This document shows positions 54,165 through 64,000 of a stretch of 64,000 bases of DNA, in pieces; the stretch's first letter is position 1; each line of letters opens with the position of its first letter. Source of the DNA: Prionace glauca. Lineage: Eukaryota; Chordata; Chondrichthyes; Carcharhiniformes; Carcharhinidae. Location of the stretch: the NCBI GenBank assembly GCA_037974335.1, contig CM075760.1:28906402-28970401 (forward strand), read 5' to 3'. Under the pieces are notes generated by a model, which searched no databases, had not been told where the DNA came from, and saw only the letters and a list, made by a program, of their open reading frames with translations. The translations under genes were made by a program, and so were the position numbers.

Positions 54165-54500
54165 AAGAACAAAGAACAAAGAACAACACAGCACAGGAAA
54201 CAGGCCCCTCGGCCCAACGAGCCCACACCGCCATCTTAACAATGTGTTTTTCCTCCTCCACCCTTGACCCGTGTCTATGCTTATGGTACCCCCATTGGAA
54301 ACCAGATTAAGGGGAGAATAATTTAGGGACAATTTGTTACACCAGTCAGCCTAATAACACTTCTTTGGGGTGTGGGAGGAAACCGGGACAGCCGGAGAAA
54401 ACTCACGCAACCACAGGGAGAATGTGCAGTTTCCCACAGACACTGGCCCAAATCCATGTATCTGGACAACGAACGGTGATAGTCACTGAGCTGTTGTGGT
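54165..54500 (-). mobile_element. SINE with CR1-like 3' end
   Basis: Tail at the left (GAACAAAGAACAAAGAACAA), then ACAGGCCCCTCGGCCCAACG, and the SINE body GTGGGAGGAAACCGGGACAG / GGAGAATGTGCAGTTTCC in reverse orientation. Confidence 0.7.
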
Positions 54501-54699
54501 GCCCATCTGCTGGTCCATTTTGAAGCAGACACAAACGACGCAAAGTACTAGGCCACTCTCGAAACATCCAAGAGCAGCCCACGCATGACCCACAGTGTGC
54601 ATGCCCCTCGTTAGACAACAAGGTGGACCGACGCACATGCAGAGTAAAAGAGAAAAATATCAACACATGTAGCATTAGATTTCCAGGAACTTCCTGAGG

Positions 54700-56703
54700 C
54701 TCTGATCCTTATTTAAAACAGTCTCCTATAACCCTCCATCCTTATTTTGCTCATGTGTCTATCGAAGTCAACCTTAAACAAGTCCAGCGTGCCTGCCTCC
54801 ACCACCTTACTTGGCAGTGCATTCCATACTCCCACGACCCACTGTGTGAAAAACCTCCCTCTAGCATCCAAATTATACTTCTCCCCCCTCACCTTAAGCC
54901 TGTGGCCCCTCGTGATATTTGTCTCCAATCAAGGAAAAAGCCTGCCACTGTTTTCTCTATCTATACCCTTCATTATTTTATGCACCTCTATTAAATCCAC
55001 GCTCAATCTCTGTCTTTCTAAGGAAAACAGCACCAGTTTACTCAATCTTTCCTCATAATCCAGTCCTTCCATACCAGGCAGCATCCTGGTAAACCTCCAG
55101 GGTCTGGGGGTTTACCAGGTAAACCTGCACTCTCTCCAGGGTCTCCATGTCCTTCCGGTAGTAATGTGACCAGAACTGAACGCAGTACTCCAAATGCGGT
55201 CCGACCAATGTTCTGTATAACAGTAGCATTAGACGCCAGCTCTTGTACTCTATTCCCCTTCCTATAAAGGCTAGCATATCATAAACTTTCTTCGCAATCT
55301 TCTCCACCTGTGTTACCACCTTCAAAGACTTGTGAACTTGCACTCCCAGGTTCCTCTGCATTTCTATACTCTTAATAGGTCTACCCTTTATCATATAACT
55401 CCCCTCTACATTATTCCTTCCAAAATGCATCACCTCGCATTTATCAGGATTAAATTCCACCTGCCATTTATCTGCCCAATATACCAGCCTATCTATATCC
55501 TGCTGTATTGCCAGACACTGCTCCTCACTGACCGCCAATCCTGCCATCTTTGTGTCATCTGCAAACTTGCTGATCACACCACGTATGCCCTCTTCCAAAT
55601 TTTTTATATATATTACGAATAGAAGAGGTACTGAGCCCTGCAGCACACCACTAGTGACAGACCTCCAGCTAGAAAAGGACCCTTCCACTGCTACTCTCTG
55701 TCTCCTGTTAACTATCCAGTTTTCAATCCATCTAGATACTTGTGCCTGTATCCCATGAGCCTCAACGTTTTCAACCAACCCACCATGAGCGACTTTGTCA
55801 AACGCCTTTCTGAAATCCATATAGACGACATCAACGGTTCGTCCTTCATCAACGGTTTTTGTCACCTCCTCTAAAAATTCCACGAGATTCGTAAGGCAAG
55901 ACCTCCCCTTAACAAAGCCATGCTGCGTATCCCTCATCACATCGCAATGCTCCAAATGCTTATACATCCTACCCCTTAGAATTTTTTCCAACAACTTTCC
56001 TACCACTGACGTCAAACTCACTGGCCTATAATTACCAGGGTTATCCCTACTGCCCTTTTTAAACAGCGGTACCACATTATCTACCATCCAGCCCTCTGGG
56101 ACCTCACCTGCGTCCAAAGAAGAGACAAAGATTTGCGTCAGCGGCCCAACAATTTCATCTCTCACCTCCCTAAGCAGCCTGGGATAAATGCCATCAGGCC
56201 TCGGAGCTTTATCAGTTCTTATGCTGCCTAAAAACCAGAGCACTTCCTCCCTTGTAATGGATATTTCTTTCAACTGGTCTACAGCTCCCTCCAAGACAGT
56301 ACAAGACACCAAGCCCCTCTCCTTCGTGAATACCGACGCAAAGTATTCATTTAGGATCTCCCCCATTCCCTCAGACTCTATGCACAGTTCCCCTCCTCTG
56401 TCCCGAAGAGGACCGATTTTCCCTCTAACCACCCTTTTGTTCCTAATGTAAGAGTAAAATGCCTTTGGATTTTCCTTAATCCTATCCGCCAAAGTCATTT
56501 CATGCCCCCCTTTCGCCCTTCTAACTCCCCATTCGAGCTCCCTCATACTCTCTCTGTATTCCTCCAGTGCTCTCTCCGTTCCCAGTTGCTTAGACCTAAC
56601 ATACGCCTCTCTCTGCTTCCTGACCAAGTCCTCAATATCCCCTTTAATCCACAGCTCTCCAATCCTACCTTTTCCATCCTTCCTCTTTACCGGCACATGT
56701 CTT
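54700..56703 (-). mobile_element. CR1-type LINE (subfamily CR1-C), long copy
   Basis: Reverse-strand element of about 2 kb. The C-terminal coding end (RGRFFTQWVVGVWNALPSKV) lies at 54713-54928 in a different frame from the main ORF at 55053-56696. It ends at 56703 where CR1-A copy 11 begins. Confidence 0.92.
55053..56696 (-). CDS. CR1-C LINE ORF2 fragment: reverse transcriptase (547 aa)
   Basis: Open frame covering the linker and reverse transcriptase. Motifs: NPGNYRPVSLTSVVGKLLEK, TQHGFVKGRSCLTNLVEFLE, VVYMDFRKAFDKVAHGG and the catalytic FADD at 378-381. The usual [13 protein letters not shown] block is degraded to GVLQGSVPLLF, so activity is doubtful. The frame leaves the CR1 consensus near 55140, where GGTAAACCT and CTCTCCAGGGTCT-like words are duplicated locally and shift the frame. 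The remaining C-terminal part follows in another frame. The endonuclease is absent. Confidence 0.9.
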   Translation of the reverse strand: MPVKRKDGKGRIGELWIKGDIEDLVRKQREAYVRSKQLGTERALEEYRESMRELEWGVRRAKGGHEMTLADRIKENPKAFYSYIRNKRVVRGKIGPLRDRGGELCIESEGMGEILNEYFASVFTKERGLVSCTVLEGAVDQLKEISITREEVLWFLGSIRTDKAPRPDGIYPRLLREVRDEIVGPLTQIFVSSLDAGEVPEGWMVDNVVPLFKKGSRDNPGNYRPVSLTSVVGKLLEKILRGRMYKHLEHCDVMRDTQHGFVKGRSCLTNLVEFLEEVTKTVDEGRTVDVVYMDFRKAFDKVAHGGLVENVEAHGIQAQVSRWIENWIVNRRQRVAVEGSFSSWRSVTSGVLQGSVPLLFVIYIKNLEEGIRGVISKFADDTKMAGLAVSEEQCLAIQQDIDRLVYWADKWQVEFNPDKCEVMHFGRNNVEGSYMIKGRPIKSIEMQRNLGVQVHKSLKVVTQVEKIAKKVYDMLAFIGRGIEYKSWRLMLLLYRTLVGPHLEYCVQFWSHYYRKDMETLERVQVYLVNPQTLEVYQDAAWYGRTGL

Positions 56704-57800
56704 TAAGAACATAAAAAATAGGAGCAGGACTAGGCCATCTAGCCCTTCGAGCCTGCCCCGCCATTCAATAAGATCATGGCTGATCTGTCTTGGCTCAGTT
56801 CCACATTCCCGCCCTCTCCCCATAACCCTTAATCCCCTCTCTTATCAAAAACCCATCAACCCGCGTCTTAAAAATATTTAGCGAGGTAGCCTCCACCACT
56901 TCAACAGGCAGAGAATGCCAGAGATTCACCACCGTCTGAGTGAAGAAGTTCCTCCTCAACTCCGTTCTAACCCCCCGCCACCCCCCCCCCCCCCGCCTTT
57001 ATCTTGAGGCTGTGCCCCCTAGTCCTATTATCCTTTCTGAGCAGGAAGAGTCTCTCCACCTCTATCCTATCCATCCCATTCATCATCTTATAAGTCTCAA
57101 TGAGATCTCCCCTCATTCTTCTAAACTCTAACGAGTACAAGCCTAGTTTATTCAGCCTCTCCTCATAGCTCAATTCCCTCAACTCCAGCATCAGCCTAGT
57201 AAACCTCCTCTGCACTCCCTCAAAGGCCAAAATATCCTTTTGTAAGTACGGCGCCCAAAACTGCACAGTACTCCAGCCTCACCAATGCTCTAAACAGCCG
57301 CAGCAAGACCTCCCTTCTTTTATATTCAATCCCCCTCGCTATGAAGGCCAGCATCCCATTCGCCTTCCTGACCACCTGCTACACCTGCAAGCTGGGTTTT
57401 TGCGACTCATGCACAAGGACCCCAAGGGCCCTCTGCACCGTCGCCTGCTGCAGTTTTTCGCCACGTAAGTGATAATCCTTCCTACCATTATTCCGACCAA
57501 AGTGGACCACCTCGCAATTGCCAACATTAAATTCCATTTGCCATTTCCTGGCCCATTCGCCCAGCCTATCTGGATCCTTCTGCAGACTCTCCACACCCTC
57601 CGCGCAATTTGCCTTTCCTCCAATCTTGGTGTCATCAGCAAATTTCGACACCATACACTCAGTTCCCTCCTCCAGATTATGTATATAAATGGTAAATAGC
57701 TGAGGCCCCAGCACCGACCCCTGAGGCACTCCACTAGTCACCATCCGCCAATCCGAGTAGCATCCATTGACTCCCACCCTCTGCCTCCTATTTGACAACC
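56704..57800 (-). mobile_element. CR1-A LINE, copy 11 (5'-truncated)
   Basis: Reverse-strand copy with tail AAGAACATAAAAAATAGGAG, a C run at 56977-56994, and reverse-transcriptase remnants ([47 protein letters not shown]). Frameshifts present. It abuts the CR1-C copy at 56703. Confidence 0.92.
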
Positions 57801-58270
57801 AACCAACTTTCCTGCATCCTTTTCAGTTTTCCCTTGAAAGCCCCCCACTTGCCGACCGTGGACATGTGTTTACTGAGATTCTAACTTTTCTATTGGAAAT
57901 GGAAGGATGCCGGTTTTAATTGTGTTGTTGATTTGTAAACGAGATGACATTGATCAGACAACACACAAAGACGCACACACATATATTCTGTCGTTCCCAT
58001 TCTTTCCCACAACTTGTTTCCCTTTATCACACACACACACATTTTCTTTCAACTTAAAACTACATCTTGGCTTCCTGGGAGTCTTCAGAGACCCAACTAA
58101 ATTTCAAATGAAATGACGAACATTTTCCCCAGCGCCATGTTTGCTGAGGTGGACATTAAAGGTCCCGTGGTCTCCAACAGCTCCCTGGACAACATCCCTC
58201 CTTTTAACCAAAATCAACAAAAATACATTCCCATGGATTGAGCCATTTTCATCTGATGTTGCCCTGGCAA
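57800..58270. other. Unique sequence, no gene seen
   Basis: Short CA runs near 57965 and 58030. No coding exon recognised. Confidence 0.5.
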
Positions 58271-59095
58271 CATCGAAACATAGCTACAGGAGTAGGCCAC
58301 TCAGCTCCTCGAACTGGCCCCACCATTTAATAAGATCATGGCTGATCTGTGGCCGAATCCATTTTGGCTTCGCTAAGTCCATATCTCTTGATACACCTGT
58401 TCAATTAAAGAAGACCTCAGACTTATATCGAACAATTGTACCAGCTCCCACCGGCAATTGCCGAAGAGAGTTCCAATCATTCACCTCTCTCGACATGTAC
58501 TAATGTTTTCTATCAACTCTCCTGAAAGGCCTTTCCCTATTTTTTTCAACTATGGCCTTTTAACCTCGAACCTTCAACTAATGGAAACAATCCTTCCCTG
58601 TAGATAATTCATAGGTTTCTATCAGAACAGCCCTCAACCTTCTGAATTCCAGAGAAAAATGTCTAAATTCGTCTGATCTCTCCGTGCAACTTGCGTTGAA
58701 CTCCGTCCAGAGTCAACATTTTTTCAAAGATATGTTGCCCATACTTGCTCACAGTGCTCTAATTGGGGTGGAACAAGGATTGTGCACAATTGGACACAAC
58801 ATCTGCCTCCGTATTCCCCAGTCCTTTGGATATGGAGGGAGGCATTCCATTGGTCTTAATGATTATTTTCTGCAGCAGATCGTGACATTTTAAGAAACTA
58901 TGTGCCGAACCCCAAATCCTATTTGGCATCCATTAAATTTAGCGTTGTCCCTTCTACAAATTATATCTTGATCGATCATTTGGATATTTGACTCTTTGTC
59001 CCATTATCTAAGCCCTTAATGAATATTGTAAATAATTGAGGCCCCAGACAGATTCCTGCCGTACACCACTTCATCTGCATAATTCAGCAACGGAC
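58270..59095 (-). mobile_element. Old CR1-like LINE, 3' part
   Basis: CATTTAATAAGATCATGGCT then GATCTGTGGCC marks the 3' end. Decayed coding traces run to TTGAGGCCCCAGACAGATTC at 59038-59057, the counterpart of the [10 protein letters not shown] region. Heavily mutated. Confidence 0.72.
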
Positions 59096-60640
59096 AGGTA
59101 CAATTCATTGCACCATAAATTTTGGCACCTTGCAGAAGAGGAAGTAATATTACATTAATGGATGTGAATTCTTGTTACATTGATACCATAGATCATACCT
59201 GACAATGATATTTTCACACTAACTGTAATTACAACGTATTGCCAGCAGATGGAAATAGATCTTGATGGGTTACATTACATGAATCATGGACTGCCGCAAT
59301 ACACTGGACCCTGCATCTGTTCATTTTGAATTGGCCTCCATATGTATATATGTTAGAATGGACCCCGTCCATGATTATAATATATTATAACATATAGCAC
59401 GCTGTTTAAACTGGTATTGCACCAGTACATGTCAATGTATACATCACACAATCACCTTGATCCGAATTTTTCCAGGTAGGATCTAACTTTGCACTTCTGC
59501 CACGTACAGTTCTGAATGGTGGTGGACATTAAAGAAATTAACCGCAGCAGGAGCCTCAAATAAAACCTCAATTCTTAGCGATGTGAGAGCTCAGCAAATG
59601 GAGAAGATCAAAACTGAAACAATTGCTACAATCTTCCGCCAGAAGTGCCGAGAGGATTTTCCATCTCGGCCTCCTCCTGAGGTCCCCAGCATCACAGATG
59701 CCAGTTTCCAAGCAGCTCAATGCCTTTCACAGGATAAGATTGGAACAGGAGTAGGCCATTCGAGCCCGGGAGCCCACTCCACCATGCAATATGATCATGA
59801 TTGATCTGTGGCCTAACCCTGTGCTGAAGAGGTTGGACACTGCAAGGATTATTGGTCCTGACAATATTTCAGCAGTAATAATGATGATTTGTGCTCTGGA
59901 GTGAGCTGCGCCCCGGCCAATCTATTAAAGTATAGCTACATGACTATCACATACCCAACAGTGTGGAAAATTAGCAGGCATGCTCTATCGCAAAAGGAAG
60001 GGCAAATACATCCCGGCCAATTATCGCCCAATGCGATCTCACTCGATCAAAATAATAGAAAGTATCGAGGATCAACCGATCAGTAATAATAATAATAATA
60101 ACAATAATAATAATAATAATAATAATCTACTCAATGAAGCTCAGTCTGGGTTCCATTAGGAGCATTCGGTTCCAGAAATCATTTAAACTTAGTCCAAATA
60201 TAGCGGAAATAGCTGTTTTAATGAGGTGAGAGTGCCCACCCTCCACATCAACACAACACTTGACCGATGATGGCATCAAGAACCCTGAGCCAATCTGCAG
60301 TCAATGGGGATCCGGGGGTAAACATTCCACTGACTTCAGTCACACCGAGTACAGAGTAAGGTGGTTGGGGTTGTTGAAAGCCAATCAGCTCAGTCCCAGG
60401 GTATTGCTGCAGGAACTCCTCAGGATAGTGTGGCCTAATCTTCACCCTTCATTAGAAGGTCAGAAGTGGGATGTTCACTAATGATTGCACACTGTTCAGC
60501 ACATTAGCAACTCCTCAGATACTGGAGCAGTCCGTGTCCATATGCAGCAAGACTTCGAACACATTCAGGCTTTGGTTGAGGAGTGGAGAGTAACATTCAC
60601 GCCACACAGTGTCAGACAATGACCTTCTTCAAGGAAGAGA
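59095..60640 (+). mobile_element. Decayed LINE of another clade plus unassigned sequence
   Basis: 59800-60170 on the + strand keeps fragments of a non-LTR reverse transcriptase (TYPTVWKIS; a piece resembling PANYRPI; NEAQSGF-like). It is interrupted by (AAT)n at 60084-60125. 59095-59530 shows nothing recognisable. This block separates two parts of an old CR1-like element. Confidence 0.5.
60084..60125. repeat. (AAT)n microsatellite
   Basis: About fourteen AAT units with one AAC interruption. Confidence 0.92.
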
Positions 60641-60885
60641 GATTCCTGGCTTGGGTCACTGTCTGTACGGAGTCTGCACGTTCTCCCCGTGTCTAAATGG
60701 GTTTCTTCCGGGTGCTCCGCTTTCCTCCCATAGTCCAAATGACGCCCTGGTTAGGGTGCATTGGGCCGTGCTAAATTCTCCCTCAGCGTAACCCGAACAG
60801 ATGCTGGAATGTGGCGACTCGGGAATTTTCACAGTAACTTCATTGCAGTGTTAACATAAATTTATTTGTGACGAATGAACACATT
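60640..60885 (+). mobile_element. tRNA-derived SINE fragment (first family)
   Basis: TTCCTGGCTTGGGTCACTGT, GCACGTTCTCCCCGTGTCTA, GCTTTCCTCCCATAGTCC and the end CTTCATTGCAGTGTTAACAT. The tRNA-like A box is missing. Confidence 0.85.
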
Positions 60886-61810
60886 TAACATTTGGGGCCC
60901 TGCGGTACCCCACTGTTAGCTGACCGTCACTCGGAAGAAGACCCATTTATTTCCACTCTCTGTTTCTTATCTGTCAATGAATTCTATACCGAGGCCAACA
61001 TATCACTCCCCATCTCACGTGCTTTCATTGGGCCTACCAATATTTTATGAAGAGCCTTCTGAAAGTGCAAATACACCACGTAAACTGGTTGCACCCCTCC
61101 CCCTCCCTCCCCGAAAGAACCCCCCCCCCTCCCTCCCCCACCTACTATTTACAAGTAGTTTTGTTAAGATAAACATGTCTTTCTTAAGCCCATACTGGTT
61201 TCATCAAACTCCGTCCATGCTTTCCAAATATTTTCCTATCATGGATTTGATAACAATCTCTCACTGATGCTGAAATCAGTCTGTAATTTATCAGTTTTAT
61301 TATCTCTTTCTCTGTATATATCGGGGTTACATTACCTGTAGGAACTGTTTCGGCCTGTATAGAATTTTAGTAGATGGGCAGCAATATCCAACATTTCCTG
61401 GCCCATTTCCTTCCATATTCTGGGATTACCAGGCCCGAGTGACCAACCAGAATTTCACCCGATTATTTTCCCCAGAATGATTTTACTAATACTGGTTTCC
61501 CTCAATACCGTCTTACAACTATCCCCTTGGTTCCCGAACATTTCTGGGATGATACTTGTGTGAAGGTAGTGTCAAACTTAGTGTTCTATTCATTTAATAT
61601 TTCTTTATTCCCCAATATACATTCCCTGGATTCGGGCTCTAAGGAATTTACATTTAACTTAATCAATCCTTCTCTCTTCAGATATTGATATAAACGGTTA
61701 TAATTAATTTTTATGTTCCCTGCAATTTTACTCCCATTCTCTATTTCCCCCTCGATTATTTGGACTTTTTTTTGTTGAATTTTAAAAATCTCTGAAACCT
61801 CAAGCTTGTT
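60885..61810 (-). mobile_element. Old CR1-like LINE, 5' part
   Basis: CCCTGCGGTACCCCACTGTT continues the element of 58270-59095 toward its 5' side. Decayed traces of the fingers and palm region follow to about 61810. A C-rich run lies near 61105-61140. Confidence 0.65.
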
Positions 61811-62320
61811 TCTTCTTCTGGTAACTTTATTTATCTTTTAACTAAGAAGTTAAAAACATCCGAGAAAAAGATGAGCTTTGACCATATATGATTTTCACAG
61901 TAACTTCATTACAGTGTGAATGTAAACCTATATGTGACGAAGAAATAAACTTCAAACCTTTAAATACACACGATGTCTTTATCAATAAACTGAGCTGAAA
62001 TTCCCCAGCTACCAGGGTGGAACTGGAACTCCTGTCCCAAGCTTCTGGAATACTAGCTTAATAATGATATTACTATACTACCCCCGAGACTGAAATATCA
62101 TCACATTTATTAATGGAATAATTGAACATTCAGTACTGGGTCACAGGTTGGATCGCGAGGTATCTTGTGGGAATTTAATACATTACCATTTGACTCAGAA
62201 ATTATGTTGTTTCCTTTCTTAACTGATCACAGATGTGTTTTGGCATGATGACATTTACCTCAGTGTGCCTAAAGTCTGAGATCTATGTCCAATATTACAC
62301 TATACATTTATAGCACGAAT
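61810..62320. other. AT-rich sequence, no gene seen
   Basis: A SINE tail-like CAGTAACTTCATTACAGTGT sits near 61899. Otherwise nothing recognised. Confidence 0.5.
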
Positions 62321-63260
62321 ACATTACAAATTAATTTATGCTACATTAGGTTATTTCTCCGGTTATGTACACTGAGCCATCTCTCTATTTATGAGACATT
62401 AGTTCCTCTCAATTAGTATGAGAGTAGATCATCGATCTGATCCTATTACATCTGATCCCATCTCTGTTTATGTTACACAGGATTTGTATATTTACATACA
62501 TCTCTGCTAATTCAACACATGACCATGTATATGTTGTCTGGCATTTAACTGTCAGAAGCAAGTCTTCTCCTGGCCTTGAGTCTTATTCTGACAGAATGAC
62601 AGTGATTCATGGGAATCCATGTCAAAGTTCCATCAATTCATGAAATGACAAGGGGGAACAGGTGAGGTAGAGAAGGTCATATCGGGCTTGACGTTAATCG
62701 TGTACAAGCTGCACTATCAGAACAGGTGAACACTTGGTTTGGTTCCCTTAGAACTGAGCAGTTTATGGGAGATTTAGTACAGACGCTCAACGTGATGAAT
62801 AGGAATGTTTTACTCATTAGAAAGAGACTGTTACTCACTGGCAAGAGGGCAGTATACAGAAGATTGATTACAATGCACTAGGATATGTCTCTTTATGTAC
62901 TGAGTTTGACTCACTTGAATGATTATTGCAACAGATCTCATATTTGTTTACATTGCATAAAATGCCGCTTTATTTATTCTATTTGCGTTGTACCAGAGCC
63001 AGTCTTTAATTATATGACAGTAGTTCTTGTCTCTTTTTCCACTACATTCGGTTATTTTTCTCGTTATGCCACCCTCGGCCATTTCTCTATTTGTGCTGCA
63101 TTAGATCCTCTCAAATAATACGACAGTAGACCACGGATCTGTTCATATTTCATCAGATCTCATCTCTTTTTTATATTACACGGGATTTGTCTCTTTGAAT
63201 GACACCAATATCTGTCTCTGTTAATCTAACATACGACCATGAATATGTTGCCTGCCGAGA
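62320..63260. repeat. Degenerate tandem duplication (TCTCTGTTTATGTTAC type)
   Basis: 62385-62555 and 63080-63255 are diverged copies about 700 bp apart (for example ACACAGGATTTGTATA against ACACGGGATTTGTCTC, and ACACATGACCATGTATATGT against ACATACGACCATGAATATGT). Shorter 30-35-bp units are visible inside. Confidence 0.7.
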
Positions 63261-64000
63261 TATTATCAATTCCGATATAATATGGCTGTGCCTGTCTGAC
63301 ACTAATCATTCTTGATTGGAACAGTAAGTTTAATTTTTACTAATTTCGATAAGTAGCTGCGAGAAATACCTAATTGCTCTGTTATTGTGTGAGTAATATT
63401 CAGTTTGAACAATTTCTCAGTGTTTCACTGGTATTCGGGGACAGGTCAATATCTGAATAATCGTACAGTGCTCATTACAATATCTTCAAACAACCACTGT
63501 TGTGATACATTTTATTAGTTGAATATTGCACTGCACTGTGTCAATTTGACACAGACTTTAGAGATAATGATTGACCAGTCTTATTTATAGCGCTCAACAG
63601 ATTCACTGACAGTGTGAGACAGAATTCTGTACTCGCAATATCGCCAGATGGCCTCCCACAGGCTAAATATCTATCCACTCATTAATTACTCATCTGTTTC
63701 AGAGATAAATAAAACGAAATCGCCGCAGACCGAGTGTTGACAGTTAGGTTATGTTTGAATATATATATATGTATATTCTGTAATTTGTATTGTTACCTTC
63801 GAAATTATTTTTCACTTTCGGATGTCTTCATCTGCCTATGCCTAAGCTTTGTAATTCCCTCCCTAAGTCTCCTTATTTCACATTCCTCGTCTAAGTCAAT
63901 CCATAAAACTGTCCCTGTATTGGCCATCCTTTCAGTCACCTGTTCAAATATCTCGTTGGTCTAAAGCAAGATGCTGTGGGTGCCTGAGATCCGAACAGAA
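63260..64000. other. AT-rich sequence to the window end, no gene seen
   Basis: No exon, RSS pair or known repeat recognised. Confidence 0.5.

Overview
The window is nuclear DNA of a cartilaginous fish, most likely a shark. The main evidence is a complete germline immunoglobulin heavy-chain cluster of the IgM type in the elasmobranch layout: one VH, two D segments, one JH and one constant-region set, separated by gaps of about 310-350 bp in the V(D)J part. The dense CR1 LINEs, tRNA-derived SINEs and long GA/TG minisatellites also fit an elasmobranch.

Layout. 1-5440 is a GA-rich minisatellite split by a CR1 LINE at 674-3203. From 5537 to 12780 on the + strand lie four in-frame exons of REC8 (meiotic cohesin kleisin). 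They encode the start codon and the SMC3-binding N-terminal domain. The introns hold SINEs, a second LINE family (called LINE-B here) and nested CR1 insertions. No later REC8 exon was recognised. A G-rich minisatellite (12885-15228) and a CA/GA minisatellite (15480-16278) follow exon 4. A CpG-rich, promoter-like block sits at about 17590-18230.

The IgM cluster runs on the - strand from 39722 (start codon) to 20592 (membrane stop). It has a leader, VH, D1, D2, JH, a 10.3-kb intron, CH1-CH4, and TM1 and TM2. I traced every exon boundary and the phases agree. The secreted constant region is 438 codons. The membrane form splices from an internal CH4 donor to TM1, then to a tiny TM2 exon encoding Ile-Lys-stop. 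All six recombination signals obey the 12/23 rule. VH, the Ds and JH are all unjoined, so B cells could assemble this cluster. The JH-CH1 intron carries a triplicated AT-rich block next to JH, a TG array, a 2-kb GTGAG array, and close to CH1 a repeat that is G-rich on the coding strand and contains AGCT motifs. That last array resembles a class-switch region in composition.

Upstream of the cluster (39.3-44.0 kb), sequence is duplicated at about 48.1-53.0 kb. The second copy carries a broken VH split by repeat insertions, with no recognisable D, J or C segments. The rest, to 64 kb, is mostly CR1 fragments, SINEs, short tandem repeats and AT-rich DNA without recognisable genes.

At least eleven copies of one CR1 subfamily (CR1-A here, with a TTCTTATG tail) lie in the window, several nearly identical, which implies recent activity. 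No retrovirus, CRISPR, rRNA or tRNA gene was identified. All coordinates and alignments were read by eye. Repeat boundaries are approximate to about 10-30 bp; exon and RSS coordinates were counted base by base.
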